A stretch of 64,000 nt of DNA from Galaxea fascicularis (Eukaryota > Cnidaria > Anthozoa > Scleractinia > Euphylliidae), in assembly GCA_948470475.1 (NCBI GenBank), contig OX419339.1, forward strand, positions 9,161,502-9,225,501. Direction: 5' to 3'. The stretch's first letter is position 1. Each line of letters starts with the position of its first letter. The notes below the pieces were generated by a model. The model did no database searches, had not been told where the DNA came from, and saw only the letters and a list, made by a program, of their open reading frames with translations. The translations under genes and the position numbers were made by a program. Positions 36,255 to 46,523 of this stretch are shown here, piece after piece.

Positions 36255-36310
36255 TTCACGACCCAACGTTTCGACACTCCTGTCTAGTGTCTTCATCAGG
36301 GGTGATCTAG
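36255..36310 (-). ncRNA. Hammerhead-ribozyme-like motif, possibly from a Penelope-type element
   Basis: On the minus strand: CTGATGA (36293-36299), then a 5-bp stem GACAC/GTGTC closing a nine-base loop, then GAAAC (36268-36272), a minimal stem III and GTC (36260-36262). This is the order of conserved blocks in short-stem-III hammerheads known from Penelope-like retroelements. Faults: one extra A between CTGATGA and stem II, and a two-base bulge before a weak stem I. It could be a decayed or chance motif. The CCAACGTTTCGAC..CTTCATCAGG context looks like a dispersed repeat terminus. Confidence 0.4.
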
Positions 36311-36751
36311 TGTTGCAAAAACGACCCTTTTATACGCTTACTAATTAACGACCTTTTGTGACAACCGTCACTATTTTAACACATTAATCCGGAGGCGATG
36401 CACTCGTTAGGTAAAACTTAATTTTTGAATAATTATTATCACAATCCAATATCTTCATCCATAAAGAAGGGAATGTGCTGCTTAAGCTTTGTGCCTTTAA
36501 GTTTTGAGGCCTTTCGCCAATTAGCGGCTTACAGAAATACGGTGTAGAATCACGCCTCTCTATTGTAAGAAATAAGGAGTTTGAAATGTGTCCCTCCTTG
36601 ATTTATGTTTTCCGGCAGTTCTATCAAATGGGGAGTCAAATTATGATTTCCGAATGTTTCTAAATTGAAGCTATCAGTTTGGTAAATCATGTTAAAACTG
36701 CGTGGGAATTTTGATTCCCTAAAAGAAGTAAGTAAATTGCGTCTGACGTTG

Positions 36752-39676
36752 TTACATAGACAACCCTCCTCCTCTCGGCGTTGGTACTGGCCGCTTACCG
36801 TGGGAGCGGTGAGCCAATCTTTGCATGTCGTCGAGGAACGCCTGCTTCGCCCGTTGATCATCGATTCCGTGCTTTTGATCCAGGTTTACGTAGGGAGGCA
36901 TTGATTTTTCATTATTCCCCGCGGAGATGCCTGATCCATCTACCACACTTTGATCAACTGGGGGACTTCCAAAAGGTGGCATATTAACATATGGTACGTT
37001 AGGACGCTTGCGATGGCTCATTTTGCGTGCAACGATTTTGGTCAATGCTTCCCATTCCTCGTCTGACCACTCCATTTCAAGGATAGCTCTCTTTAGCTCA
37101 TGTTTTGCAGCGCTTTCAGACAAGTCGCCTTGGAAGACGCTCATCTTCAAGTCTCGATTTCTTGGGCAAAAGCAGGCTTTGTGGCAAAATTCAACGTCCA
37201 TTTCCACGCCTTCTGTGTCACGCCTGGCGCAGTGTTCTTTTCGGTGACTTTCAAAAGAAACATTGTCAAGTTGGGGTCCACGACCAGGCAACATGAACTC
37301 GTATCCCAAGTCCGGGCTCTCGGAAGAGGTGCTAGATTCACATAAATTGTGTGCCGACCGTCTACTATTGGCTTTACAAAGGATTATTTCAGTTTCTTCA
37401 TCTTCACTTGAGTCGCTTGAACCTGGCAGGTTCATCGTGTTCCTGGGAACTTTATCCTCCGAATCAGAAGGTTTTGATGTCAGCCTTTCCAAATGGTTAA
37501 TCTTGACGAGCGCTTTTGTAAGCCTCTCTTTCGTCTCTAGGTATGTTTTTATGTTTTCCAGCCACTCGAAGTCGTCTTCTTTGGGACTGGAGAACAAAAG
37601 ATCTTCGCACGAAGCGGCGTGACGCCGTGGAATTCTCATGGCTTCGGTCCTTTCTTTATTAACAAGCTCTTTCTCTTTTTTCCCAGGTTTACTGGTGTCT
37701 TGGCGAAACCACCTTGGTTTCCTGGTCAGTGAATGGAAGAGTCCCTTCTTCACGTTGTCTGCGTTGACGTACATGTTTTCGGCTCTTGTTTCGGCATTCC
37801 CTTCCTTTTGACGAGAACATTCCGCGGTCGTGGTTTCTGTAGTATCACCGCTTGGTTTTTCTTTGGGGGTGGGACCCTCGTCTTGTTCATCCTGAATATT
37901 GACGTCTGAAAACTCACGGCTGTCGCCTTCTTCACCGTCCTCAGCCCTCACGTTTTTTTCCAAAGAGGACTCGCTGCATTCACTCATGTTGACCTCTTTC
38001 CTTTGTGCCTCGCTGTTGGTACCTGTATTTGTATCGAAATTGTCACTTTGCTTGCGGCGATTCCCACTTTTCTCCTCTTGTGGGGGCCTTCCCTTTCGGA
38101 ACGCAGAGTCCTTGCTTGTCGTATGCGCATTACTCTTTGTCCTTCGTGTAATATTCCTCGTGGAGACGATGCTTAAATCTTGTCCCTGGGGATTGTAGGG
38201 TACATGAAACGATGGCTGTTTCGATTGAAAGTTGCTCTTCAAAGTTGCCCTTCGAACAACCGTACTATCAACACCTGAGCTGACAGCTGAATTTGCATTG
38301 ACGTCACGTTGTAGTGCGCTGGCAGTGAAGACGTCCTCTTCGACTTCAGAGAAATTGGCATCTGCATACTGCATTCTAGTTGAACGTCTCTCTCTAGGTA
38401 ATGACCTGAATGATTTGGCTGCTTCGATCTTCGACTTTCCATTCATAGCGCGACGAATCACCAAACTTTCACCGCGGTGCACATTCTCTACTTCCTGTTT
38501 ACCGCTCATTTCCGAAGGCGTTTCGCTTTCTTGGCTGCTTTCGATATTGTGAACCTGTTCTTTCTGAGAAGAAATCTGATACGTTTCCACTTTCAAGGTC
38601 ATCTTTGGTGGAAGTGGTGGTGCTTTGTCTCCTGTGTTAATCCACGATAGAATACCTTTTCTTGACAATGTATCCGTTTCCACTTGAATTGAGGCATCGG
38701 CGATTTGTTTTTCTGTAAGCAATTCCCGCTGTTTTTTCATCACAACGACACTTTCGGTGCTTTCGGTGCTTTCTATTTTCTCGAAACAAAAAGGTGGAAA
38801 TTGTAACGCATCCAAAGAGTACCACGTGACTTGCTCGTTCGTAAAGCAAACACGATCCGCGTGCAGTGTATTCTGCAAACTTTTGTCTTTCTCTATTGCG
38901 GTCACGAGCTGTTGAAACTGAGGTCCACAGCGACACATGAACTCGCGCTGAGTCATAAATTGTGTGACACGAAGTTCTAAAGTACTAGGGAACATTACAA
39001 CACAATTTTGACTATTGGGCAAAATCGCGAAAACTGTCTCCTCTTCAATTTCCCGCTCGATCTGAACAGTTCCAAGTGTTCTTAAGGCTTGTGTCAGTTG
39101 TTGGGAAGAATTTGTGGGGTACCCATTGGGAACTAAACGCGCGATGTTAACCGGAAGAGAAAATTCGTGAAGCACTTGGTCCACAGAAAGTAACCGATAG
39201 TTTAGGAGCGCTTGAAACTTCCCTTTGAGATTTGCGGGAAAAGTAATGTATACACGTTGTTTGGAACTTAACAAACGGCAACGTAACGTGCACGCTTTTG
39301 ACTGATGTGGAAGCTCTGACGTGCAGAGCAATATGTCTCCAGCGACACAGCCAAACGATGGAATATCTTGAAGTACGCGAAAATAGGGAGATGGCAAGTC
39401 AGAGAGTTTGTCGAACTCAGAATTTTCGGTGGTGATTTCTACATTCCAGTTGCATGTTGTTGGAAGACAAAGTTCTCTCCCTCTGTTATCTCTCGCCAGT
39501 ATTTTCCTGTTTTTCTTTACCTTGTATATGATCAGAACCTCCCCAGGCTGGACAAGTTGATTTACAGCCTCTCCACAGAATCCCTTTCGAACCCTGACAA
39601 TAAGTGGTAATTCTCGGCCATTCTGTAACATGCAGTGTTCAAGGCTGTGAAAGGTCGTCTCGGGTGAATTTGCCAT
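36752..39676 (-). CDS. CABIT-domain scaffold-like protein A (974 aa, single exon)
   Basis: One uninterrupted frame. The start at 39676 has a good context (A at -3, G at +4). Residues about 18-290 resemble a CABIT domain of the THEMIS/GAREM family: LPLIVRVRKGFCG, then PGEVLIIYKVKKNRKILARD and RGRELCLP, with LPVNIARLVPN near 185. Known relatives are signalling adaptors in T-cell receptor (THEMIS) or growth-factor (GAREM) pathways. The long Ser/Glu/Lys-rich tail has an SH3-type PPLPPK near 353. Candidate SH2-binding tyrosines are YVNA near 635, YVNM near 897 (fits both GRB2 YxN and PI3K YxxM) and YVNL near 928. A helical stretch with regular Leu lies near 760-785. There is no enzymatic motif. 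It is the most diverged of three tandem paralogs. Function as an adaptor is inference from architecture. Confidence 0.82.
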   Translation of the reverse strand: MANSPETTFHSLEHCMLQNGRELPLIVRVRKGFCGEAVNQLVQPGEVLIIYKVKKNRKILARDNRGRELCLPTTCNWNVEITTENSEFDKLSDLPSPYFRVLQDIPSFGCVAGDILLCTSELPHQSKACTLRCRLLSSKQRVYITFPANLKGKFQALLNYRLLSVDQVLHEFSLPVNIARLVPNGYPTNSSQQLTQALRTLGTVQIEREIEEETVFAILPNSQNCVVMFPSTLELRVTQFMTQREFMCRCGPQFQQLVTAIEKDKSLQNTLHADRVCFTNEQVTWYSLDALQFPPFCFEKIESTESTESVVVMKKQRELLTEKQIADASIQVETDTLSRKGILSWINTGDKAPPLPPKMTLKVETYQISSQKEQVHNIESSQESETPSEMSGKQEVENVHRGESLVIRRAMNGKSKIEAAKSFRSLPRERRSTRMQYADANFSEVEEDVFTASALQRDVNANSAVSSGVDSTVVRRATLKSNFQSKQPSFHVPYNPQGQDLSIVSTRNITRRTKSNAHTTSKDSAFRKGRPPQEEKSGNRRKQSDNFDTNTGTNSEAQRKEVNMSECSESSLEKNVRAEDGEEGDSREFSDVNIQDEQDEGPTPKEKPSGDTTETTTAECSRQKEGNAETRAENMYVNADNVKKGLFHSLTRKPRWFRQDTSKPGKKEKELVNKERTEAMRIPRRHAASCEDLLFSSPKEDDFEWLENIKTYLETKERLTKALVKINHLERLTSKPSDSEDKVPRNTMNLPGSSDSSEDEETEIILCKANSRRSAHNLCESSTSSESPDLGYEFMLPGRGPQLDNVSFESHRKEHCARRDTEGVEMDVEFCHKACFCPRNRDLKMSVFQGDLSESAAKHELKRAILEMEWSDEEWEALTKIVARKMSHRKRPNVPYVNMPPFGSPPVDQSVVDGSGISAGNNEKSMPPYVNLDQKHGIDDQRAKQAFLDDMQRLAHRSHGKRPVPTPRGGGLSM

Positions 39677-39740
39677 CCTTGTTTGTAATAAAAACCGGTA
39701 ATAAAGGCCTCCTTGTTGACTATCTAGTGTGCTGCACTCA

Positions 39741-39750
39741 CTTATATTGC
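39741..39750 (-). promoter_or_regulatory. Possible TATA box of CABIT gene A
   Basis: GCAATATAAG on the minus strand, 65-74 bases upstream of the start codon, would place initiation near 39715 with a very short leader. Position and sequence fit; there is no other support. Confidence 0.35.
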
Positions 39751-39871
39751 AGTAAATTGTTTAAGTTTCGCTTTATGCTGTAACTTGATAGCCAATCACT
39801 ATTGGTTCTTTTTTCGAGCTGTGAGAGCTGGTTCAGTTTTGCGTGTAATTATGCCTCTGATAGATTATTAC

Positions 39872-39883
39872 AGGTCATAGGTC
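39872..39883 (+). promoter_or_regulatory. AGGTCA-type direct repeat upstream of gene A
   Basis: AGGTCATAGGTC is a near-perfect DR1 of nuclear-receptor half-sites, 196 bases upstream of the start codon. Single AGGTCA half-sites on the same strand lie 65-130 bases upstream of the other two CABIT genes (49747, 49804, 60374). Confidence 0.3.
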
Positions 39884-40232
39884 TTTTTCTCGGAATCGCT
39901 TAAAACAATGGTCAGTATATAATGGAGACGAATTGCTTGGAACAATAAACATTTTGTCTATTTAAAGAAACGTGTGTAGCGTTTCTAAAGTTTAATTTCG
40001 AGACCACAAGAGCCACTTCAGTGAATTCAAAGATGTTTTACGAATAGTGTTTTTCATTACACTGGTAATGCGGAAATGAATATGTGCTTGTTGAGAAACG
40101 AGTAGGCGTTTACGGGAACATTAAACTTTTGAGCTGAGGTGTCTCACAGTTCTAAAGACTACGGCTTCCAAAAGTAGTTTTGGAAGGAAGAGTAAAGTAA
40201 ATTGTCGTGTAGGGAAACAATGTTTGTTTAAT

Positions 40233-40238
<6 letters not shown>

Positions 40239-40309
<71 letters not shown>

Positions 40310-40421
40310 GTTATGCAAACCCGAGACGAAGTCGAGGGTTTGCATAACTGTCGAGAATTCTCCCAACCCCTCGAGTGTTTATATCAGGATATGCAAACAC
40401 AGGAAAAAAGTTTTCTATTGC
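40239..40421. repeat. Long palindrome, about 180 bp
   Basis: GCAATAGAAAACGTTTTCCG at the left end and AGTTTTCTATTGC at the right, with inner arms GGGGTTGGGAGAATTC/GAATTCTCCCAACCCC and GTTATGCAAACCC/GGGTTTGCATAAC. Almost the whole 180 bases folds on itself with few mismatches. MITE-like, 560 bp upstream of CABIT gene A. Confidence 0.8.
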
Positions 40422-41089
40422 TTTTATAAAACAACTTTCCCGAGAAAAAAAACAAAACGCTCTTGTTCAGACTGTTGATTAAAAGAGAAATTCTTACCAG
40501 TCGCGAAGTCTTGTACACGAAGCTTGTACGCGTAATCAGTCTTTGTTTTGCAAAAAAGATGCTTACCAAAATACGGGTTTTTCTCGCTTAAAATGTCAGC
40601 TCAAGCGAAAAAAAATTGGCACAGCATGTTTCTAAAGATTTTCCAAGTTTCAACCGACGAGGAAATTGGTAAATAAAGTAAACTTGTCGAGTTTTTCAAC
40701 TCAAAACCTTTTTCAAATTCGTGCTTGCGTGATTAGTGCGCGGAAAGCCAAACAAGTTGAAGTCACAACCATGTTTACATACTCTCATACAAACACGCCT
40801 CTCGGCCAATCCGAGCCCGCGTACTATCTTAATTGTTTTATAAATAATAATGTAATAAGTTATAGCGCTTTCAGTAAAAATGTTCTAAAGTGCTTTTCAA
40901 CAAAGTATAGAAATGAATATATATATTATAATATACAACACCCAGTGAAGCCGGGAACATTAGTTTCTAGCCTTGTCTCAACTGTTTTAAACTGTAAAAC
41001 TTAAAAATAAACTATTTGTAAAATAAAATGTAAAGATAAAATCAATATTAACAATAATAATTATAAAAGATTGAAAGTTCATCTGGTCT

Positions 41090-42259
41090 CTATTTCATAA
41101 AAGATTCAGTAAAAGGCTTCTCTGTAAAGAAATGATTTCAGTTCACGTTTAAAATTAAAGTGTCAATCGTTTCACAATTTCGTATTTTTGGTGGTAAAGC
41201 GTTCCAAACCTTGGGACCGGCTACGGCGAAAGCGCGGTCGCCAAAGGTCTTGCATCTGGTTCTTGGTTGCTGGAGTGTCGGCGCATCACGCCGCAGCGAC
41301 TAGGACGTCTTGGAGATGCTGATTTGGTCTTTCAAGTACTTTGGGGCCATGCCTTTGATGGATTTCAAGACCAGGAGGGCCACCTTGAAGCGGATCCGGT
41401 ATTCAATAGGCAACCAATGTAAGTTCCTGAGAGTTGGTGTAATGTGCCTATAGCTTGGGATATGGCAGACGAGTCGCTCTGCAGCACTGTTTAGTACCTT
41501 CTGAAGTCGATCCATCTGGTACTTTGAGATCCCAAATAGTAACGAGTTGCAATAGTCAATGTGGGACGTCATAAACGCGTGGATTGAAATCTTGGTTGTG
41601 TCTTCAGACAGGAACTTTCTGATCTGTCTGATTTTATACAACCCAAAGAAAGCTTTACTGCAGACCTTGCCGACGTGCGTAGCCATGGACATCGTGCTGT
41701 CAAACCAAGCGCCTAGATTACGAACCGAGTCCGCAGGTTTAATTTCAGATGTGCCAACATGAATGTGGTCGATGTTTACTTTTGTAAACTGTTGACGTGA
41801 TCCGACAATCAGAAACTCAGTCTTGCCATCATTTAACATCAGCTGATAGTGGGTCATCCATCGACGAGTGTCGCAGATACAGTCCGCCATTGTGCGGATA
41901 GCGACAGCCTGGGAAGCGTCTGATCCAGCATGAAACGATACATACAGCTGGGTATCATCAGCGTAACCATGCATGGTTGGCAGATGTTTCTTCATAGGAT
42001 TGAACAGACGCGAGGCGTAGATGATAAAAAGTATTGGCCCAAGACAGCTTCCCTGAGGCACACCAGTAGCGAGATCAAAGTCTCTAGACTGTTGTTGATC
42101 AATGACCACAGGCTGTTTCCTCCCGGACAGGTAAGATTTGAACCAGGAGAGCGCAAGATCGTTCCCTCCAAGATCACGCTGCAGCAAATGTACTAAAATC
42201 ATGTGATCAATAGTGTCAAACGCAGCGCAAAGGTCCAAGAGGATGAGCAAGGTAACCAC
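41090..42259 (-). pseudogene. 5'-truncated LINE reverse transcriptase (jockey/CR1/L2-like)
   Basis: An open frame of 319 codons (42259 to 41300) holds reverse-transcriptase blocks: LLILLDLCAAFDTIDH, LSWFKSYLSGR, GVPQGSCLGPILFIIYA, the catalytic box YADDTQLYVSF and the post-catalytic KTEFLIVGSRQQ. The endonuclease part and first palm motifs are missing. Beyond 41300 the C-terminal part continues in another frame (a GPKVWNALPPKIR-type block near 41205), so one frameshift separates it. The 3' AT-rich tail is near 41040-41090. The catalytic aspartates are intact but the copy is incomplete and not autonomous. Confidence 0.88.
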
Positions 42260-43560
42260 TTGTCTGTTTGAGGACGTGGATCATAATTAAATTATTGAGA
42301 CCTAAGGAAAAGCGGCACTACTGCAGAAAAATGACAACGAAACGATTACAATACCAGAAAAGGAAGTGAAAACACCCCATGCGCAAAATCGCAACATAAT
42401 TCATTCCATATTATTAAAAACTAGATCATTGGATAACTCAACTCTAGAGTTTTGATTGGCTTAGCCACCAAGGTATATGAGTCATTATAACACGGCATGC
42501 TCCACAAATATGATAAGTGTACACGCCAGCTTTTTTTGTTTTAATAAAGTAGGGAAGAGATACCATAATTTGTGGGTGTTTTTCATAAAACGATTATTTC
42601 AGTCGCACTTGTTGGATATGAGATGATTATAAGCACCACGTCGACTATCTATTATCTCTCTTTTTCGCTCACGCACGATTGAAATCTAAACGCGTCACGT
42701 GACTGAGTATTCCCCAGCTAAAACTCGGAATATCGGGTGATATTCCCCAAACGCGTGTTGCGAAATATATTTAAAACACATTAATAGCCTCCATCTGGCT
42801 TTTTGACCTTGGACATTATCAGTTTCTCGGAGCTCACAGTTTACCTCGTGTTTCGCTATCGGAAAACTGTTTGCTACTCGGAAGAGATGATGTCCGCGGA
42901 TAAATATCCGAACATATTTTCTCGCCAGATGGAGACTTCCGTTTATATAAACAAAGTCATGGAGTAATTGTTCATTATACTTATGATTCCGAGTAATTGT
43001 TAAATAGATTGGGAGAACAAAGGAATGGGCACTAACGGACGAGCAGCTGCAGTTGAAGTAAAACGTATATGTGAGAGTGACTTGTTTTTCTTAACTTCAT
43101 CACTATATGGTAATGCAGGTACTGAATCAGTGGGTGGCTTGGCGTGGGTATTGTTATATAGTTTTAGCTGACTGTCTAATGCAGGCTGACCTCTATTACA
43201 ACGGTTGACCACGATGGGAAAAGGTAGAAACGCGATAAACAGAAACTCAGGCTGATAGGTTGGACACTTAGAAAAGTGTTTAGGGTGGAGTATGTGCAGT
43301 GGGCTCCCTGTGCATTTCTCTTGTTCCTTCCTTGCACAATTTCGTGTCTTTTCTATCTTCCTTGAATGAATTTTTGTTGGTTTTTCCCCCCACCCCTCCC
43401 ATCACGTTTCCAATGGTCCATCCCTTACAGCAATAGAAATCGACTGCTGAGAAGCAAGCCACTTTTTCTCATAAACTCCTAGAAATAATTACCATAAAAA
43501 TTATGAGACATGCTAATGCTGATAAATTCAAACGCCACTATCCCAAAATAGCGCCACCAG
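42260..43560. other. No gene seen
   Basis: Intergenic sequence between CABIT genes A and B. No coherent coding or structural signal beyond short open frames. Confidence 0.35.
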
Positions 43561-43569
43561 TCACTTTCA

Positions 43570-43715
43570 CTGTGACTCTCGATTTCTTGGTTTATGTAAC
43601 AGTCGGAAGGCTGAAACGAAACTGGAACGAAAGTGAAACGCCACCCAGTTACTAAACTGACACTCGATTTCTTGGTACATGTATCGGAAGGTTAAACGAA
43701 AACTGGAACGGAACT
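43570..43715. repeat. Imperfect two-copy tandem duplication
   Basis: CTCGATTTCTTGGTTTATGT followed by CGGAAGGCTGAAACGAAACT recurs about 90 bases later as CTCGATTTCTTGGTACATGT and CGGAAGGTTAAACGAAAACT. A local duplication, not coding. Confidence 0.65.
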
Positions 43716-43889
43716 TGTAGCGAAGTTTTCGGTTCGTTGATCCCGCCCACCCTCCTCAGTTTCATTTTGCAACCTGATCAAATCGCGATTTTTGTCTCCA
43801 GTTTGTACAAAGTCTGATCAAACCGAAATTCTAACCGTGAGCCATTCAAATGACTGTATGGTCCTCTTGCCGCATTGCATATCCGAATG

Positions 43890-44010
43890 CGGGTTTCAGA
43901 CTGAGGCCTTGATGTACCGACCGAGCGATAGCAAGGTCAATACTAAGGCCGAGGTCTGAGATTTCCCTGTAATGACTAGACGGACGAGGTTAGTACGTTG
44001 TTTATGATAT
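43890..44010. repeat. Palindromic repeat, second copy of the 3050-3200 family
   Basis: Shares GAGGCCTTG, CGAGCGATAGC, AGGTCAATAC and TGAGATTT..CCC..TAA with the copy at 3050-3200 in the same order, about 75-80 percent similar by eye. Confidence 0.6.
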
Positions 44011-44559
44011 GGCTTTTTATTGAAATAATGTTTTTTTTTAATGCATTGCACCGGAGGTTGTACAGTTTGGCTTGTTCTTCCACTCAAAAACGATAGAACT
44101 TATCATCTGAATGTTCCTCGTCATTCATAAATCGAAAAGGTCGAGATATTTTTGTCTCACTTAAATGCAGCTACTATTGAGAGAAAAGATTTCGCCATGA
44201 GTTTTGTCGCCGAACTTGCGAGAATCGCCGGCTAAGAAAAATCTTTGTAATGCTCGTAGTCGTTTCAAGGAAATCCGACCCGCTCAGCAGCCAATCAAAT
44301 CGCTCGTACTATCGTTGCCCTTTCATAGAACCACCTCTTATCGTTTCCTGTCGCTACGGACGGAAAAACGAAAGAGACCTTTAGTAGTAGCCACTTTACA
44401 GCACTTCACTTTGTACGGTTTATACAGTTTACACGTTGTAATTATACACGTTGAAATACGTTTATTTTACGTCCCCATGGGGCTTTTCAGGGAAATATGC
44501 AACAAACGATAAAAACACAATAAAATTAATTCTATGTATGTTAAACTTAAAATTCATTA

Positions 44560-44904
44560 AGAGATTCAGATCTAATAGAAGCTAAATAATTAAAATGTTT
44601 GTTGCTGGGTATTAAGCTATTATCCGTACTAGATAAATTCAGTTAGCTATCCATTAAGAGTCTTTTCCTCATCAAGGTCTTCCAGTAAAACGAGCTAACG
44701 ATTGACTTAACTTAATATTTTGCGCACAGTTTTCCAGAGAGATACCATTCGATAGCAAAAGGTTCTCTTGGCGGTTGCGGTTCCAAATAATGGAATATTT
44801 AACAGCTGTGAGTTTCTAGTTTTGCGTGTTGATATTGATGAACGCTTAATAAACTGATCAGATAGATACCCCGGAACAAGGCAATTCATGCATTTAAGTG
44901 CCAT
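44560..44904 (-). pseudogene. LINE C-terminal fragment
   Basis: The minus-strand frame reads ALKCMNCLVPGYLSDQF and, further on, FGTATAKRTFCYRMVSLWKTV. This is the characteristic tail region of jockey-superfamily reverse transcriptases (YLSD.., ..R.F.YR...LW). It breaks down after about 65 codons. It lies head to head with the next fragment. Confidence 0.65.
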
Positions 44905-45725
44905 AATTGAATTGCGATAATTCAGATGATTGTCTTTCCTGGAAGTCTCATATATCGCTTGTTGCGCATAAAATATCTAAATCTATTGGCATAATCTATA
45001 GATCCAGTTATTTCCTTTCTAAAACCTCGTTACGTACTTTATATAATTCATTGGTTCTTCGGTATCTATATTACTGTAATTTAGTTTGGATGTCCACATT
45101 CAAAAGTAACCTGAATAGGTTAACAATACTACAAAAACGGGCGATAAGAATAGTAAGCAGGTCCGGTTGTGATGCTCACACAGATCCAATATTTAAAGAA
45201 CTTAGATTTCTCAAAATGAAAGGTATTCACTTGTTACAACTAGGTCAATTTATGTACTCTTTTAGTACTGGTAATCTCCCTACTAAATTTGACTCTTTTT
45301 TTTCTCTGTTAATAATAGTATTCATAATTACAACACAAGGCACGCTTCCTTTTATCGGCTTCCTCTCTGTAGGACAAACATAAGGCAGTTTTCTATATCC
45401 TTTCGAGGTCCTAAATTCTTCAATACCCTTAGTTCTGAAATTAAAAATTCCCTAACTCTAATGTCCTTTAAACACAAGCTGAAAGATTTCTTAATCAACA
45501 ACTATTAACTATCCAAATCTTGTGTCATACCCAACTACACATCTTGCTCTATATTGGTGATATTTAATCTTTTTTTTGTTTTGGGAGGAAACCTAACCTT
45601 GTATAAGCCTCCTGGTTTCTTTTAGGTTTCCTCGCCATATTAATTATCTTAACTTTAATTATTAATATGTAAATTTATTGTAAAGTGGCAAAACTTAATA
45701 AATGTAAAAAATGTAAATGTAAATG
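44905..45725 (+). pseudogene. LINE C-terminal fragment with 3' tail, nested insertion
   Basis: From 44925 the frame reads SWKSHISLVAHKISKSIGII, SLRTLYNSLVLRYLYYCNLV and LTILQKRAIRIVS, the thumb/C-terminal region of a jockey-superfamily LINE. One frameshift near 45320 moves the rest (an FRGPKFFNTLSSEIKNSLT block) to another frame, ending at TAA 45506-45508. An AAATGT-type simple tail ends near 45725, where it breaks into another LINE fragment. 5'-truncated and inactive. Confidence 0.78.
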
Positions 45726-46060
45726 TTTTACAGGGAGCCAGTTGAGTTGCCTGAGAATGAGGATAACGTGATCGTATTTTTTGGGCAGCTGACGATTCTG
45801 CAGGCAAAAGTCTGAACTGCTTGGAGTTTGGCAATGTTAGATTGTAAAGTATTGCTCCAGACTGAAGAGCAATAAAAACGTTTACTGAAAACTAACGCAT
45901 TGCCAGATAACAAGAACTAAAGTGCGGTTGTCAAAGCAATTTTAACACGTTTATCTGGCCTAATCGTGACATACAACAAGTAACAGTTGCAGTGACATGA
46001 TCATTAAAAGTTAAACGTGTATCCAGTACCCTTAGTTTTGGATCTGTAACACAATTTTCA
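45726..46060 (-). pseudogene. Third LINE fragment, interrupted by the previous one
   Basis: On the minus strand: a TRLTFNDHVTATVT block near 45990-46020, then, after a frame change, NALVFSKRFYCSSVWSNTLQ, SNIAKLQAVQTFACRIVS and a further stretch to 45728. It represents the same region of the protein as the fragment at 44905-45725 but on the other strand and from a different family member. Confidence 0.72.
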
Positions 46061-46523
46061 TGCTTTTGCTCCGTACATTGACTCCAAAATCAAATTGTCT
46101 AGTTTGACGTCTCCGAAATTGGACCTGCTTCTGTGCGAGCTATTTTGCGCATCCAAACTCGTAGTCCAATACTTCGAATTCTTCTTCAAGTCCCGAACCT
46201 AACATTTTGGATTGGCATTAAAATATGAACATAACGGTAAAGAAAGTATTTCCACACAAACCTCGGGCGCAATATCTCGCACTACTGGGTTGCGGTTGAG
46301 TCAACAGATGCTCGAATGCTATCTTGCGTTTCGTCTAAGACAGCAAACACTGTCGCTCGCGGGAAGGTCATTGGGTCCTCAATGTGCCACGCCCGGTCAC
46401 TCTTAGGCCAAATACTCTCATAAGGTATTTGCGACTTTTAATAGGCGCGCAACCAATCAAACTTAATGACGGACGGTAGACAACTTAGCGCGTGAATCCA
46501 GAAACAGGCCAAAGTCATTCCTA

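Noticed and set aside
44560..45725. One LINE with a 5' inversion (twin priming)
   Set aside because: Both halves include the C-terminal LW/FRGPKFFN-type region, so they are two different insertions rather than parts of one.
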